A stretch of 64,000 nt of DNA from an uncultured Lachnospiraceae bacterium (lineage in GTDB: Bacteria; Bacillota; Clostridia; Lachnospirales; Lachnospiraceae), in the NCBI GenBank assembly GCA_900317505.1, contig ONHB01000009.1:30910-94909 (forward strand). Direction: 5' to 3'. The stretch's first letter is position 1; each line of letters begins with the position of its first letter. Shown here piece by piece: positions 1-6,828 of the stretch. The notes under the pieces are model-generated. The model saw only the letters and a program-made list of their open reading frames with translations, had not been told where the DNA came from and did no database searches. The position numbers and the translations under genes are program-made.

Positions 1-748
1 ATGCCTGAATTTTCTGTGATAATGAGGCCATAGCAGCACTGTACAGGCAAAGCTCTTCTGCATCGGCATTTGTTATCTCTTCCATCAGATCATCCGCAAT
101 CTCCATGCAGCCGGAAAGATATCCGTTGCCATCCCTTTTGGAGGCCTCATCCGCCAGAAAAGAATAGGCCGCAGTGTCAGGATAAGTATCTGCATAGCGC
201 AAGATCCACGAAAGGATCTGCAGCCTGTCTGCCGTATCTGTATCTTCTGACTTTGCACAGGCAAAAAACTCCTGATACAGGCTTTCAGCCATATCCCTGT
301 ATTTGTCCTCCACGATCACAAACTGCTCGGACCGCCCGACATGCGCTGCCTCAATATAATAAACTCCGGGGGCTGTCACCTCGGAAAAATCACCTGTGTT
401 TTTGCTGTCGATCCGTCCGGTAAATACAGTCTTTCTGGTACGGGCATCCACGACCTGAAAGGACGTTCCATCTTCTCCCTTTTCAAAATAGGCTTTTTTC
501 TTATCATTTATCTGATATCCCAGACCATCTGTCTTGATCACGGCAGAAACCTTTATCATACTGTTATCACTGACTAACTGTGACAGGCTCCTGTCCTCTG
601 TGATATCATTTGCTGACGGGCTCTGCGCAGTCGGCACAAAAACCTCTACCCCGCTTGCCCTGTTTTTCCTTGATAAAAAAAGACCGACCAGAATCAGACC
701 TGCCACCAAAAGCAGGCATAAAAAAAACGGTAACCATCTTTTTTTCAA
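1..748 (-). CDS. Secreted protein with cellulase-type N-terminal Ig-like domain (3' end cut by window)
   Basis: Read directly from the minus strand: an open frame runs from a TTG at 748 past base 1 without a stop. TTG is chosen because GGAG lies 8 nt upstream, while the nearby ATGs are in frames that close quickly. The product starts with KKRW and one hydrophobic segment (about residues 4-25), so it is exported or membrane anchored. Around residues 110-150 it has the pattern TGRID..DFSEVTAPGVYYIEA..SEQFVI, which resembles the Ig-like domain at the N-terminus of family 9 glycoside hydrolases. The next ~100 residues are helical, but the catalytic GGW-DAGD segment expected after that domain in GH9 enzymes is not seen, so it may be divergent or non-catalytic. 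The C-terminus lies outside the window. Confidence 0.6.
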   Translation of the reverse strand, partial: MKKRWLPFFLCLLLVAGLILVGLFLSRKNRASGVEVFVPTAQSPSANDITEDRSLSQLVSDNSMIKVSAVIKTDGLGYQINDKKKAYFEKGEDGTSFQVVDARTRKTVFTGRIDSKNTGDFSEVTAPGVYYIEAAHVGRSEQFVIVEDKYRDMAESLYQEFFACAKSEDTDTADRLQILSWILRYADTYPDTAAYSFLADEASKRDGNGYLSGCMEIADDLMEEITNADAEELCLYSAAMASLSQKIQA

Positions 749-790
749 ATCTATTCTCCATATGTATTATTCTTAATTTCAAACATCATG

Positions 791-832
791 AAAACAGAAC
801 TTATTTCCTGCAAATAGAAAAAGTTCTGTTTT
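791..832 (-). terminator. Terminator-like hairpin downstream of the LytM gene
   Basis: A perfect 12-bp stem AAAACAGAACTT/AAGTTCTGTTTT encloses an 18-nt loop. Only four T follow on the minus strand, so it is weak. It could end the LytM transcript or, being downstream of the 850-878 promoter, sit in the leader of the next gene. Confidence 0.45.
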
Positions 833-849
833 ATGACTCTTCGTATCAT

Positions 850-878
850 ATTATACCTTAACGTCGTAAATCGGTAAA
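850..878 (-). promoter_or_regulatory. Putative sigma-A promoter for the Ig-domain gene
   Basis: On the minus strand TTTACC (873-878) and TATAAT (850-855) are 17 bp apart. The predicted start near 843 lies upstream of the hairpin at 791-832 and the TTG start at 748. Confidence 0.4.
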
Positions 879-903
879 GGCACACATGCTCTAAATTTTT
901 CTT

Positions 904-1740
904 TCACTGAAAGTACAAAACCGGATTCATGCTCTCACCGTCATGCTCCATTTTAACATAGAGGTTGGCGCCCTCCAATGCATAATATTTGGTCGGATCT
1001 GCCACATTGCCGATGATCTGTCCACGGCTTACAATATCTCCCTGCTTGGTACAGACATCCTTTAACTGTCCATAGGTCAGTGTATATCCGTCTCCCAGAT
1101 CCATGCTCACATACTGTCCGATCTCTTCATTGTATCCGATAGCTGTGATCTTACCTTTTGCAGCGGCACAGATTGCGGTATCCTGTGGTGCACTGATGGC
1201 GATTGCCGGATAATAACAGTACTCATTGAGGGTTGCAAGATAGATCCTCTCATCCATGCTGTAATTGAGAATGACATTCCCCTGTACCGGCCAGCTCATT
1301 CCATCCTGCGGATTGAAATGCAGCTCTTCATTTACAGCTTTGCTTTTGCTGTTGGAGGTTGTCGGAACGATCTCCTCAACTGCTGTTTCGGCATCTCCTG
1401 TCAGATCCGCACTTTCTTCCATATTTTTCTGCTGCTCCCTTGCCCGGTTTGCATATTCCTGCGCAAGAGAAGAAGCGGCCGGCATCGGGCTTTCCGATTC
1501 TCCGGTTGTCGGAACGGTTTCCTGTGCTGTATCCGCATTTCCCGCATTGGCTTCCATGTTGGCATTGTCAGGGTAAGCCTCGCCTTCATCTGCACTTTCC
1601 ATATCGATAATCTGTGTCTTGGATGGTGCTTCGTGCGTGGCATAAATACCTGAGACCACACAGACACCCAGCACCAACGCAGCGGATGCATATACAGAGA
1701 TACGTTCTTTATTCCATTTTGTAAATCTATGTCTCTTCAT
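904..1740 (-). CDS. Membrane-anchored degenerate LytM/M23-like protein (SpoIIQ-like)
   Basis: 278 residues. An N-terminal basic segment and one membrane helix (about 14-34) are followed by a low-complexity Glu/Ala/Ser-rich linker (about 40-140) and a C-terminal LytM (M23) fold (about 150-275) with WPVQGNVIL, GKITAIGYNEEIGQYVSMDLGDGY, a YGQL turn and NPVLYFQ. Zinc ligands of active M23 peptidases are absent: the HxxxD region reads YPAIAIS and the HxH region reads LYVKME. Loss of ligands with a single N-terminal helix is what SpoIIQ shows, where the protein makes a scaffold across the intermembrane space of the forespore. A sporulation role is inferred from this resemblance only. A hairpin overlaps its ribosome site. 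Confidence 0.7.
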   Translation of the reverse strand: MKRHRFTKWNKERISVYASAALVLGVCVVSGIYATHEAPSKTQIIDMESADEGEAYPDNANMEANAGNADTAQETVPTTGESESPMPAASSLAQEYANRAREQQKNMEESADLTGDAETAVEEIVPTTSNSKSKAVNEELHFNPQDGMSWPVQGNVILNYSMDERIYLATLNEYCYYPAIAISAPQDTAICAAAKGKITAIGYNEEIGQYVSMDLGDGYTLTYGQLKDVCTKQGDIVSRGQIIGNVADPTKYYALEGANLYVKMEHDGESMNPVLYFQ

Positions 1741-1746
1741 AAAAAA

Positions 1747-1772
1747 TCACCTCGACAATAGTATTGCCGAGG
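1747..1772 (-). promoter_or_regulatory. Hairpin covering the ribosome binding site of the LytM gene
   Basis: On the minus strand a 10-bp stem (1750-1759 with 1763-1772, one G-T pair, 3-nt loop) contains the AGG of the AGGTGA Shine-Dalgarno (1747-1752), six bases before the ATG at 1740. Such a fold would limit initiation. Confidence 0.45.
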
Positions 1773-1829
1773 CGAAATATTTTTATACATTTATACATAT
1801 GATATTGTTTTTACTTTTGACCCTTGATA

Positions 1830-2864
1830 TCAAATCGCCAGATCCAGTTGCTGCATGGAACCTGCCGTTCCGTTTTCATATAAAAAGACACCGGTCGAAC
1901 GCAGCTGTCCGTTTGTCTGATTATTATTTGATGAATTCATCGTAAAATCTGTAGAAACCCTGTGCAGACAGATAGCTCCGACACCGGCTTCTTTCAGTGT
2001 GTACAGCTGGTCATTGCCATCGGCATCTTTGGCCCAGATGAGCAGGCGGTCAAAGATCTCGTCGTTTTCATCAATCCAGCCATTTCCATCTTCATCATAC
2101 ATGGCAAGGTCAGCAAAGCCATCCTTCGAACCGGTTCCAAAAAGCTCGGAACCGTCATTGATCACACCGTCTCCGTTTTTATCCAGAGCAAGATAACCGC
2201 TGCCATGCTCTAACATGGATATCTGCTCTTTGACACCATCACAGTCCAGATCAAACTCAAATTTCTGATCGGAAAGACCTGCGATATTGGTATCCAGACT
2301 GATAACAAGCGGATCCAGCATCTGTGTGACTTCTCTCGTATAATGGGCTTCATAATACTCTTCAAAACTGCGGCTCATGGACAGATCCAGATTAAACTCT
2401 ATTTCCCTGCCATCTGCCGTTACAACCTTTCCTGTTGTGGAAAAAGCTGTTTCTTCACTCTCGGCATGATATTCCATTGCCGAAACATCCATGGTTGTTG
2501 TGTATGTAGTGTTGAGGCTTGTAGTTCCGCCTGTAGACTGTGATAAAAGATCACTGTCAATAGGCCGTTTTCCTCCAAACAACCAATAAATCAGATACTG
2601 CATACATTGGAATTTGATATTTTCAATGCTGCGTTTTTCGTCTACATCGGAAACATTTCTGCTCACAGACGCGACTAAGACGCGGTCCTGCAGAGACACT
2701 TCCTCTTCCTGTGCTCCACCCGATAAAAGATCGGCAAAGCTTGTTGTACCATCCTTGGCGGATACCGGCGAATTGGCATTCATACGATAACTCACTCCGC
2801 GGGCATTTACAGAAGTATACCTTCTGGTGGACTCCATTCCTACAAAACTGGAATCAATTTTCAA
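1830..2864 (-). CDS. Hypothetical protein with calcium-binding (EF-hand/dockerin-like) loops
   Basis: 344 residues from the TTG at 2864, chosen because GGGAG lies 9 nt upstream; the ATG three codons earlier is one base from that Shine-Dalgarno. The N-terminal ~200 residues are not recognised. Between about 205 and 305 there are several Asp-rich loops (DLDCDGVKEQ, DKNGDGVINDGSELFG, DEDGNGWIDENDEIF, DADGNDQLYTLKEAG) typical of Ca-binding dockerin/EF-hand or thrombospondin-type repeats. No signal peptide or membrane segment is visible. Proteins of this build occur in Clostridia but I know no experimental function. It is preceded by a possible 21-codon leader frame that overlaps its start. Confidence 0.6.
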   Translation of the reverse strand: MKIDSSFVGMESTRRYTSVNARGVSYRMNANSPVSAKDGTTSFADLLSGGAQEEEVSLQDRVLVASVSRNVSDVDEKRSIENIKFQCMQYLIYWLFGGKRPIDSDLLSQSTGGTTSLNTTYTTTMDVSAMEYHAESEETAFSTTGKVVTADGREIEFNLDLSMSRSFEEYYEAHYTREVTQMLDPLVISLDTNIAGLSDQKFEFDLDCDGVKEQISMLEHGSGYLALDKNGDGVINDGSELFGTGSKDGFADLAMYDEDGNGWIDENDEIFDRLLIWAKDADGNDQLYTLKEAGVGAICLHRVSTDFTMNSSNNNQTNGQLRSTGVFLYENGTAGSMQQLDLAI

Positions 2865-2919
2865 ATAATACATCTCCCTTCTCTTTTACAGTCGCTCGTA
2901 CAACCGTAGCTGAATTCAT
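2854..2919 (-). CDS. Possible 21-residue leader peptide overlapping the next start
   Basis: ATG at 2919 has GAGGTGG just upstream and encodes MNSATVVRATVKEKGDVLF plus EN before TGA. Its end overlaps the TTG start of the calcium-loop gene by 11 nt in another frame, the layout expected for translational coupling. It is too short to judge by composition. Confidence 0.3.
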   Translation of the reverse strand: MNSATVVRATVKEKGDVLFEN

Positions 2920-3000
2920 GATTCCACCTCTATAGGGGTGTATTATTTATATCGGCCAGCCTTGTATTTTTCATTAACTGCAGATTTTCATGTAAAAATT

Positions 3001-3735
3001 TTATACATAAATATCGTAGCGTATTGCCTTGCCTTTTACGCTGTATCCCGGCGTCTTTCCTGCCAGCACCGGTCCCTTCAACGGTCTTTTTACGACCAGC
3101 TTTGTCGGCTGCAGTGCTCTGGCTGCTTCAAACAGATCTTCTTCCTTTGGACAGGGCTGCTCAAGCTTCTGGATCAGCTGAAGCTTCTTTCCGATCAGTC
3201 CGCTCTTTTGTCTGGTCGGAAACATCGGATCCAGATAGATCAGGTCCGGCTTTGTGGGATACTCCTTCATCAGTTCTATACTGTCGCCTTCGATCAGATG
3301 CATCCGCTTTACGATTTCACCCAATACCGGATGCTTTCTGCCACGTCGTATCGCATCCTTTAATAAAGCTGCAACGACCGGATTTTGCTCATACAGCGTC
3401 ACATCATAGCCACATGCCGCCAGCAAAAGGGAATCCTCTCCCATCCCGGCTGTTGCATCAATGGCACGCGGTTTCTCTTCCCCGGTTTTGGCTACACGGA
3501 CCAGCATCTCATGCGAAAGCCGTCCATCCGTGATCCGGTGCAGCATCTGCGAAAAATCACCGGCATAGCTCAATCCATAGCCATGCAGCGAAACACCTTT
3601 TCCATCTATCCACAAGGTCAGTCCGTCGCCGGGTGCATCTGCGATCTCTGCACCGACACGTTTTGCCAGTGCTGCTGCCGCATCCGGCTGCGCACCCTTT
3701 CCCATACATACGACCAACCGGCTGTTTTCCTTCAT
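3001..3735 (-). CDS. rsmJ: 16S rRNA methyltransferase RsmJ-like
   Basis: 244 residues. A class I SAM-dependent methyltransferase with motif I DATAGMGEDSLLLA (about 92-105), the acidic ribose contact YEQNPVVAALL, and catalytic-loop motif YLDPMFPTRQKSGL (about 169-182). The combination NPVVAALL, YLDPMFP and VVKRP near the end matches RsmJ, which makes m2G1516 in 16S rRNA of E. coli. The target in Firmicutes is inferred. The N-terminal ~85 residues are less conserved. GAGGA precedes the ATG by six bases. It stands alone and is divergent from the transporter gene. Confidence 0.8.
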   Translation of the reverse strand: MKENSRLVVCMGKGAQPDAAAALAKRVGAEIADAPGDGLTLWIDGKGVSLHGYGLSYAGDFSQMLHRITDGRLSHEMLVRVAKTGEEKPRAIDATAGMGEDSLLLAACGYDVTLYEQNPVVAALLKDAIRRGRKHPVLGEIVKRMHLIEGDSIELMKEYPTKPDLIYLDPMFPTRQKSGLIGKKLQLIQKLEQPCPKEEDLFEAARALQPTKLVVKRPLKGPVLAGKTPGYSVKGKAIRYDIYV

Positions 3736-3806
3736 ATCTATTCCTCGTATCTTTCTTCCATATTTAATATCTGATTTTCAGTCTCTGCTATCATGGTACT
3801 TTCATA

Positions 3807-3835
3807 TTGTCAAAATTGTCAACACCCTGTAAAAT
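3807..3835 (+). promoter_or_regulatory. Putative sigma-A promoter of the SNF transporter gene
   Basis: TTGTCA (3807-3812) and TAAAAT (3830-3835), spacer 17, about 65 bp before the TTG start at 3903. Confidence 0.55.
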
Positions 3836-3902
3836 AGTAATATTAGCGCTTTATACGGCGCATAGTCAAACAATTACTCAAATTTCAGGAGGAAGTATTA
3901 TT

Positions 3903-5258
3903 TTGGAACGAGAATCTTTTAAATCACGACTGGGCTTTCTACTGGTCAGTGCCGGCTGTGCCATTGGAATCGGCAACGTCTGGCGTTTCCCTTATGTTGT
4001 CGGACAAAGCGGCGGCGGTCTCTTTGTTTTGCTCTATCTTATATTTCTGATTACAATGGGACTTCCCGTCCTCACCATGGAGCTTGCAGTAGGACGTGCC
4101 AGCAGAAAAAGTGCCGTCTTAGGCTATAAAGCCCTCGAAAAAAAAGGCAGCTTCTGGCATATTCACGGATATATTGCCATCCTTGGCTGCTATGTGCTGA
4201 TGATGTACTACACCACCGTAGCCGGATGGATGATTTCCTACTTTTTTAAATTTGCCACAGGCACCTTCCATCAGGGAATGGATACCGAAAGCTGCAGCGC
4301 CGAATTTTTCAACATGCTGCAAAATCCGGGCGAGATGGGCATCTGGATGGCGGTTGTCGTTATCCTGGGCTTTTTAGTATGCAGCAGGAGCCTGCAGAAT
4401 GGTCTGGAACGGATCAGCAAGATCATGATGTGTTCTTTGCTGGTTTTGATCGTTGTACTTGCCGTACATAGCATGACACTTTCCGGCACAGCCGAGGGTC
4501 TGCGTTTTTATCTGGTTCCGGATCTTGATGCCATCAAGACGATCGGTATCGGCAAGGTCATCGCCTCTGCCATGAACCAGTCTTTCTTTACTTTAAGTCT
4601 TGGAGTAGCTGCCATGGAAATTTTCGGAAGCTATATGGGACGTGAGCACACACTTCCGAGCGAAGGTCTGCGGATCTGTGCACTTGATACCTTTGTTGCC
4701 ATAATGTCCGGACTGATCATTTTCCCTGCATGCTTTAGCTTCAATGTAGAGGTTGATGCCGGACCTAGCCTTATTTTCGTGACACTGCCCAACGTATTTG
4801 TCAATATGTCCGGCGGCAGGATCTGGGGTGCATTATTCTTCTTATTTATGACATTTGCCAGCTTTTCAACTGTCATTGCCGTTTTTGAAAACATCCTTTC
4901 TTCCTGCATCGATACCTTTGGAATCAGCCGGAAAAAAGCTGCCATCATCAACTGTATTATCGTACTGATCGTGAGCCTTCCCTGTGTTCTTGGCTACAAC
5001 GTATGGAGCAATGTACATCTTATTGGCGGCAGGGACATTCTTGACAGCGAGGACTTTATTGTCAGCAACCTGCTACTGCCGATCGGCTCCCTCATTTATC
5101 TCCTATTCTGCGTTACCAAATGGGGCTGGGGCTTTAAAAACTATCAGGCCGAGGCCAATGCCGGAAAGGGTATCAAGTTTGCAGGCTGGATGAAATGGTA
5201 TTTCCTGATTGTTCTACCGGTCCTGATCCTCTTTATTCTGATTCAGGGATTGATGTAA
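3903..5258 (+). CDS. Sodium-dependent transporter, neurotransmitter:sodium symporter family
   Basis: 451 residues from TTG 3903; AGGAGG at 3887-3892 decides this start over an ATG 96 bases upstream that has no ribosome site and falls in the promoter. The N-terminal helix carries the family signature GCAIGIGNVWRFPYVVGQSGGG (about 16-37), whose unwound part binds Na+ and substrate in LeuT-type carriers. About eleven hydrophobic helices follow (bacterial members often have 11 rather than 12). The substrate is probably an amino acid or amine, not determinable here. It is monocistronic; its 3' end almost meets that of the convergent small gene. It fits a sodium-based energy economy, as does the c subunit of the ATP synthase in this window. 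Confidence 0.85.
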   Translation: MERESFKSRLGFLLVSAGCAIGIGNVWRFPYVVGQSGGGLFVLLYLIFLITMGLPVLTMELAVGRASRKSAVLGYKALEKKGSFWHIHGYIAILGCYVLMMYYTTVAGWMISYFFKFATGTFHQGMDTESCSAEFFNMLQNPGEMGIWMAVVVILGFLVCSRSLQNGLERISKIMMCSLLVLIVVLAVHSMTLSGTAEGLRFYLVPDLDAIKTIGIGKVIASAMNQSFFTLSLGVAAMEIFGSYMGREHTLPSEGLRICALDTFVAIMSGLIIFPACFSFNVEVDAGPSLIFVTLPNVFVNMSGGRIWGALFFLFMTFASFSTVIAVFENILSSCIDTFGISRKKAAIINCIIVLIVSLPCVLGYNVWSNVHLIGGRDILDSEDFIVSNLLLPIGSLIYLLFCVTKWGWGFKNYQAEANAGKGIKFAGWMKWYFLIVLPVLILFILIQGLM

Positions 5259-5268
5259 GATTTATCTT

Positions 5269-5571
5269 TTACAACGATATACCTTCTTGTTTGATCCATT
5301 TGATAAACAGGAAGGATTTCAACTGGAAGGTCACGACCGGTTCGATTTCAAGCCGGTAGGGCGGCATCAGTACTCTTCCATACGGTGCCGCAACCTCCTG
5401 GTAATTTTTTTTATTGATGAGATTTTCTGCCATCTTTTCGGGGATCAGTCTCGGGCAGATCTCCGTGACATCAAAGTCGGAATTCTGTGTCTGGATGACC
5501 TCCACCATAATGCTCTGTTTCCCTGTTTTTTTCATATATTCCTGTAGATTTTCCGTCAATCGTACTTCCAT
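5269..5571 (-). CDS. Conserved small hypothetical protein
   Basis: 100 residues, no signal peptide or membrane helix. The layout (N-terminal amphipathic helix, one Cys at about 39 in TEICPRL, then beta-rich GRVLMPPYRLEIEPVVTFQL) loosely resembles small CC/Se-motif or HesB-like proteins, but the second Cys is missing and I would not assign it. It is 21 bp downstream of the CmpB-like gene on the same strand and is probably cotranscribed with it. Confidence 0.5.
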   Translation of the reverse strand: MEVRLTENLQEYMKKTGKQSIMVEVIQTQNSDFDVTEICPRLIPEKMAENLINKKNYQEVAAPYGRVLMPPYRLEIEPVVTFQLKSFLFIKWIKQEGISL

Positions 5572-5592
5572 TGTGTTCCTTCCGGTCTCTGC

Positions 5593-6627
5593 TTATTTTT
5601 CACGGTCGTTTCTTTTCTTTCTGTTTTCAAGCAATTCCTTTTTGTACTCTCCAAAGCTTTGTACATGTCTGCGGGACAAGGCTGAAGGATTTCGTTTTAA
5701 AAGTCCTGCAATGGATGAATTGCCCGGCATGCCGTTTTTCATGCGCTCAGTATATGTATTCTGCTTATTGCGGATTTCCTGCAGCTGCAGTCTGGCATTT
5801 TCTTTCTTCTGCTGCCATTCCTCCATCATGCTGTCTCTGCGCTCTTTCATGCCCTCAACAAGCTGATCCTTGTACTCCTGCATGCCCTCGGCAAACTGCT
5901 CTTTACGCTCCTGCATATCTTCTGCGAACTGTTCTCTGCGTTCCTGCATATCCTCGGCAAACTGTTCTTTTTTCTCCTGCACGCCTTCCACGATCTGGTC
6001 TTTGGCATCCTGGAAATCCTCTGCTAAAAATGCTTCTATGACCTCAGCGCGCTTCTGCAAGCGTTTCATTTCGTCTTTGACACGCTCCATATTGTCCAGA
6101 ATATCGCGTAACTCCATAGCTGTCTTGAAGCTGACTGCAAAATCGGCGGCAACCACAACAGTCAAACCCGTTGTCAGGATATCGAGCCATGCGAAAGGAA
6201 TGGATGTCACGAGCCTTTCAATCGGCTTGTGAAAACCATAGATCATGGCCAGCGAAAACGCTCCCCATGCCAGTGAAGACGACAGGCAGATATGCCCTTT
6301 ATAATTAAATTTCTGATTGCTGTAATCCCAATAACGGACGTGGAACAGCTTTTCCATACAGATCCCCGTCACAAGCTCCAGTGCCGTAGCACCCAGCATA
6401 CCAAAGATAAATACCAAAACCGGCGTTTCCCGCACAGGAAGTGTGGCGATCAGAACGGAAAGTGCACCAAAGCCGTAGATGGGCAGAAACGGTCCATTCA
6501 GAAAGCCTCTGTTTACCCATTTACGCTGCTTTGCTGACACATAACATGATTCCCAGCACCAGCCTAAAAAACAGTATATAAAGAAAAATAAAAGCCATTC
6601 CTGTAAATTGTAATGATACATATACAT
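5593..6627 (-). CDS. CmpB-family membrane protein with 11-residue repeat coiled-coil tail
   Basis: 344 residues. The N-terminal ~165 residues hold about five membrane helices with family features FIYCFLGWCWE, GFLNGPFLPIYG and the YWDYS region of the CmpB family (PF06541, labelled putative ABC transporter permease on weak grounds; function unknown). The following ~170 residues are cytosolic and highly charged. They include about six tandem 11-residue units of the type EQFAEDMQERR (DNA period 33 bp, 5809-6006), an amphipathic 11/3 helix that could form a long coiled coil or lie on the membrane. The C-terminus is basic. The repeat tail is not part of the usual family domain. Confidence 0.7.
   Translation of the reverse strand: MYMYHYNLQEWLLFFFIYCFLGWCWESCYVSAKQRKWVNRGFLNGPFLPIYGFGALSVLIATLPVRETPVLVFIFGMLGATALELVTGICMEKLFHVRYWDYSNQKFNYKGHICLSSSLAWGAFSLAMIYGFHKPIERLVTSIPFAWLDILTTGLTVVVAADFAVSFKTAMELRDILDNMERVKDEMKRLQKRAEVIEAFLAEDFQDAKDQIVEGVQEKKEQFAEDMQERREQFAEDMQERKEQFAEGMQEYKDQLVEGMKERRDSMMEEWQQKKENARLQLQEIRNKQNTYTERMKNGMPGNSSIAGLLKRNPSALSRRHVQSFGEYKKELLENRKKRNDREK
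5809..6006 (-). repeat. 33-bp tandem repeat encoding 11-residue units
   Basis: Six degenerate 33-bp units (starts near 5809, 5842, 5875, 5908, 5941, 5974). The three from 5875 to 5973 are most alike. Each encodes a variant of EQFAEDMQERR inside the CmpB-like gene. Confidence 0.8.
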
Positions 6628-6663
6628 TCTCCTTTTTTAATGTATTGGTCAATAAACTTCCCG

Positions 6664-6808
6664 GATTTTGCATGGATACAATATTGCCATAAGCAGGCAT
6701 CTCTTCGCTGTCGGTACTTAGGCGGCGTATTTTGACGCCTTATGTACCGCTACTGCGAAGTTATAGTGCGAGCGGCCTGCGGTGGTAATATCGTATCCAT
6801 GCAAAATC
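6664..6808. repeat. Intergenic foldback element A
   Basis: A 16-bp perfect outer stem (6664-6679 with 6793-6808) continues inward through ATATTGCC/GGTAATAT-like pairing, GCAGGC/GCCTGC (6693-6698, 6775-6780), TTCGC/GCGAA and CGGTAC/GTACCG. The core TGTCGGTACTT...GTACCGCTAC...TATAGTG..GCGAG.CGG recurs with variations in element B at 61581-61759. There is no coding frame. It lies between the CmpB-like gene and mfd, both minus strand. Confidence 0.75.
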
Positions 6809-6828
6809 TCACAGCCTATTTATAAAAA

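Noticed and set aside
3807..3902. N-terminal 32-residue extension of the NSS transporter
   Set aside because: No ribosome site, and the region contains the promoter; AGGAGG selects TTG 3903.
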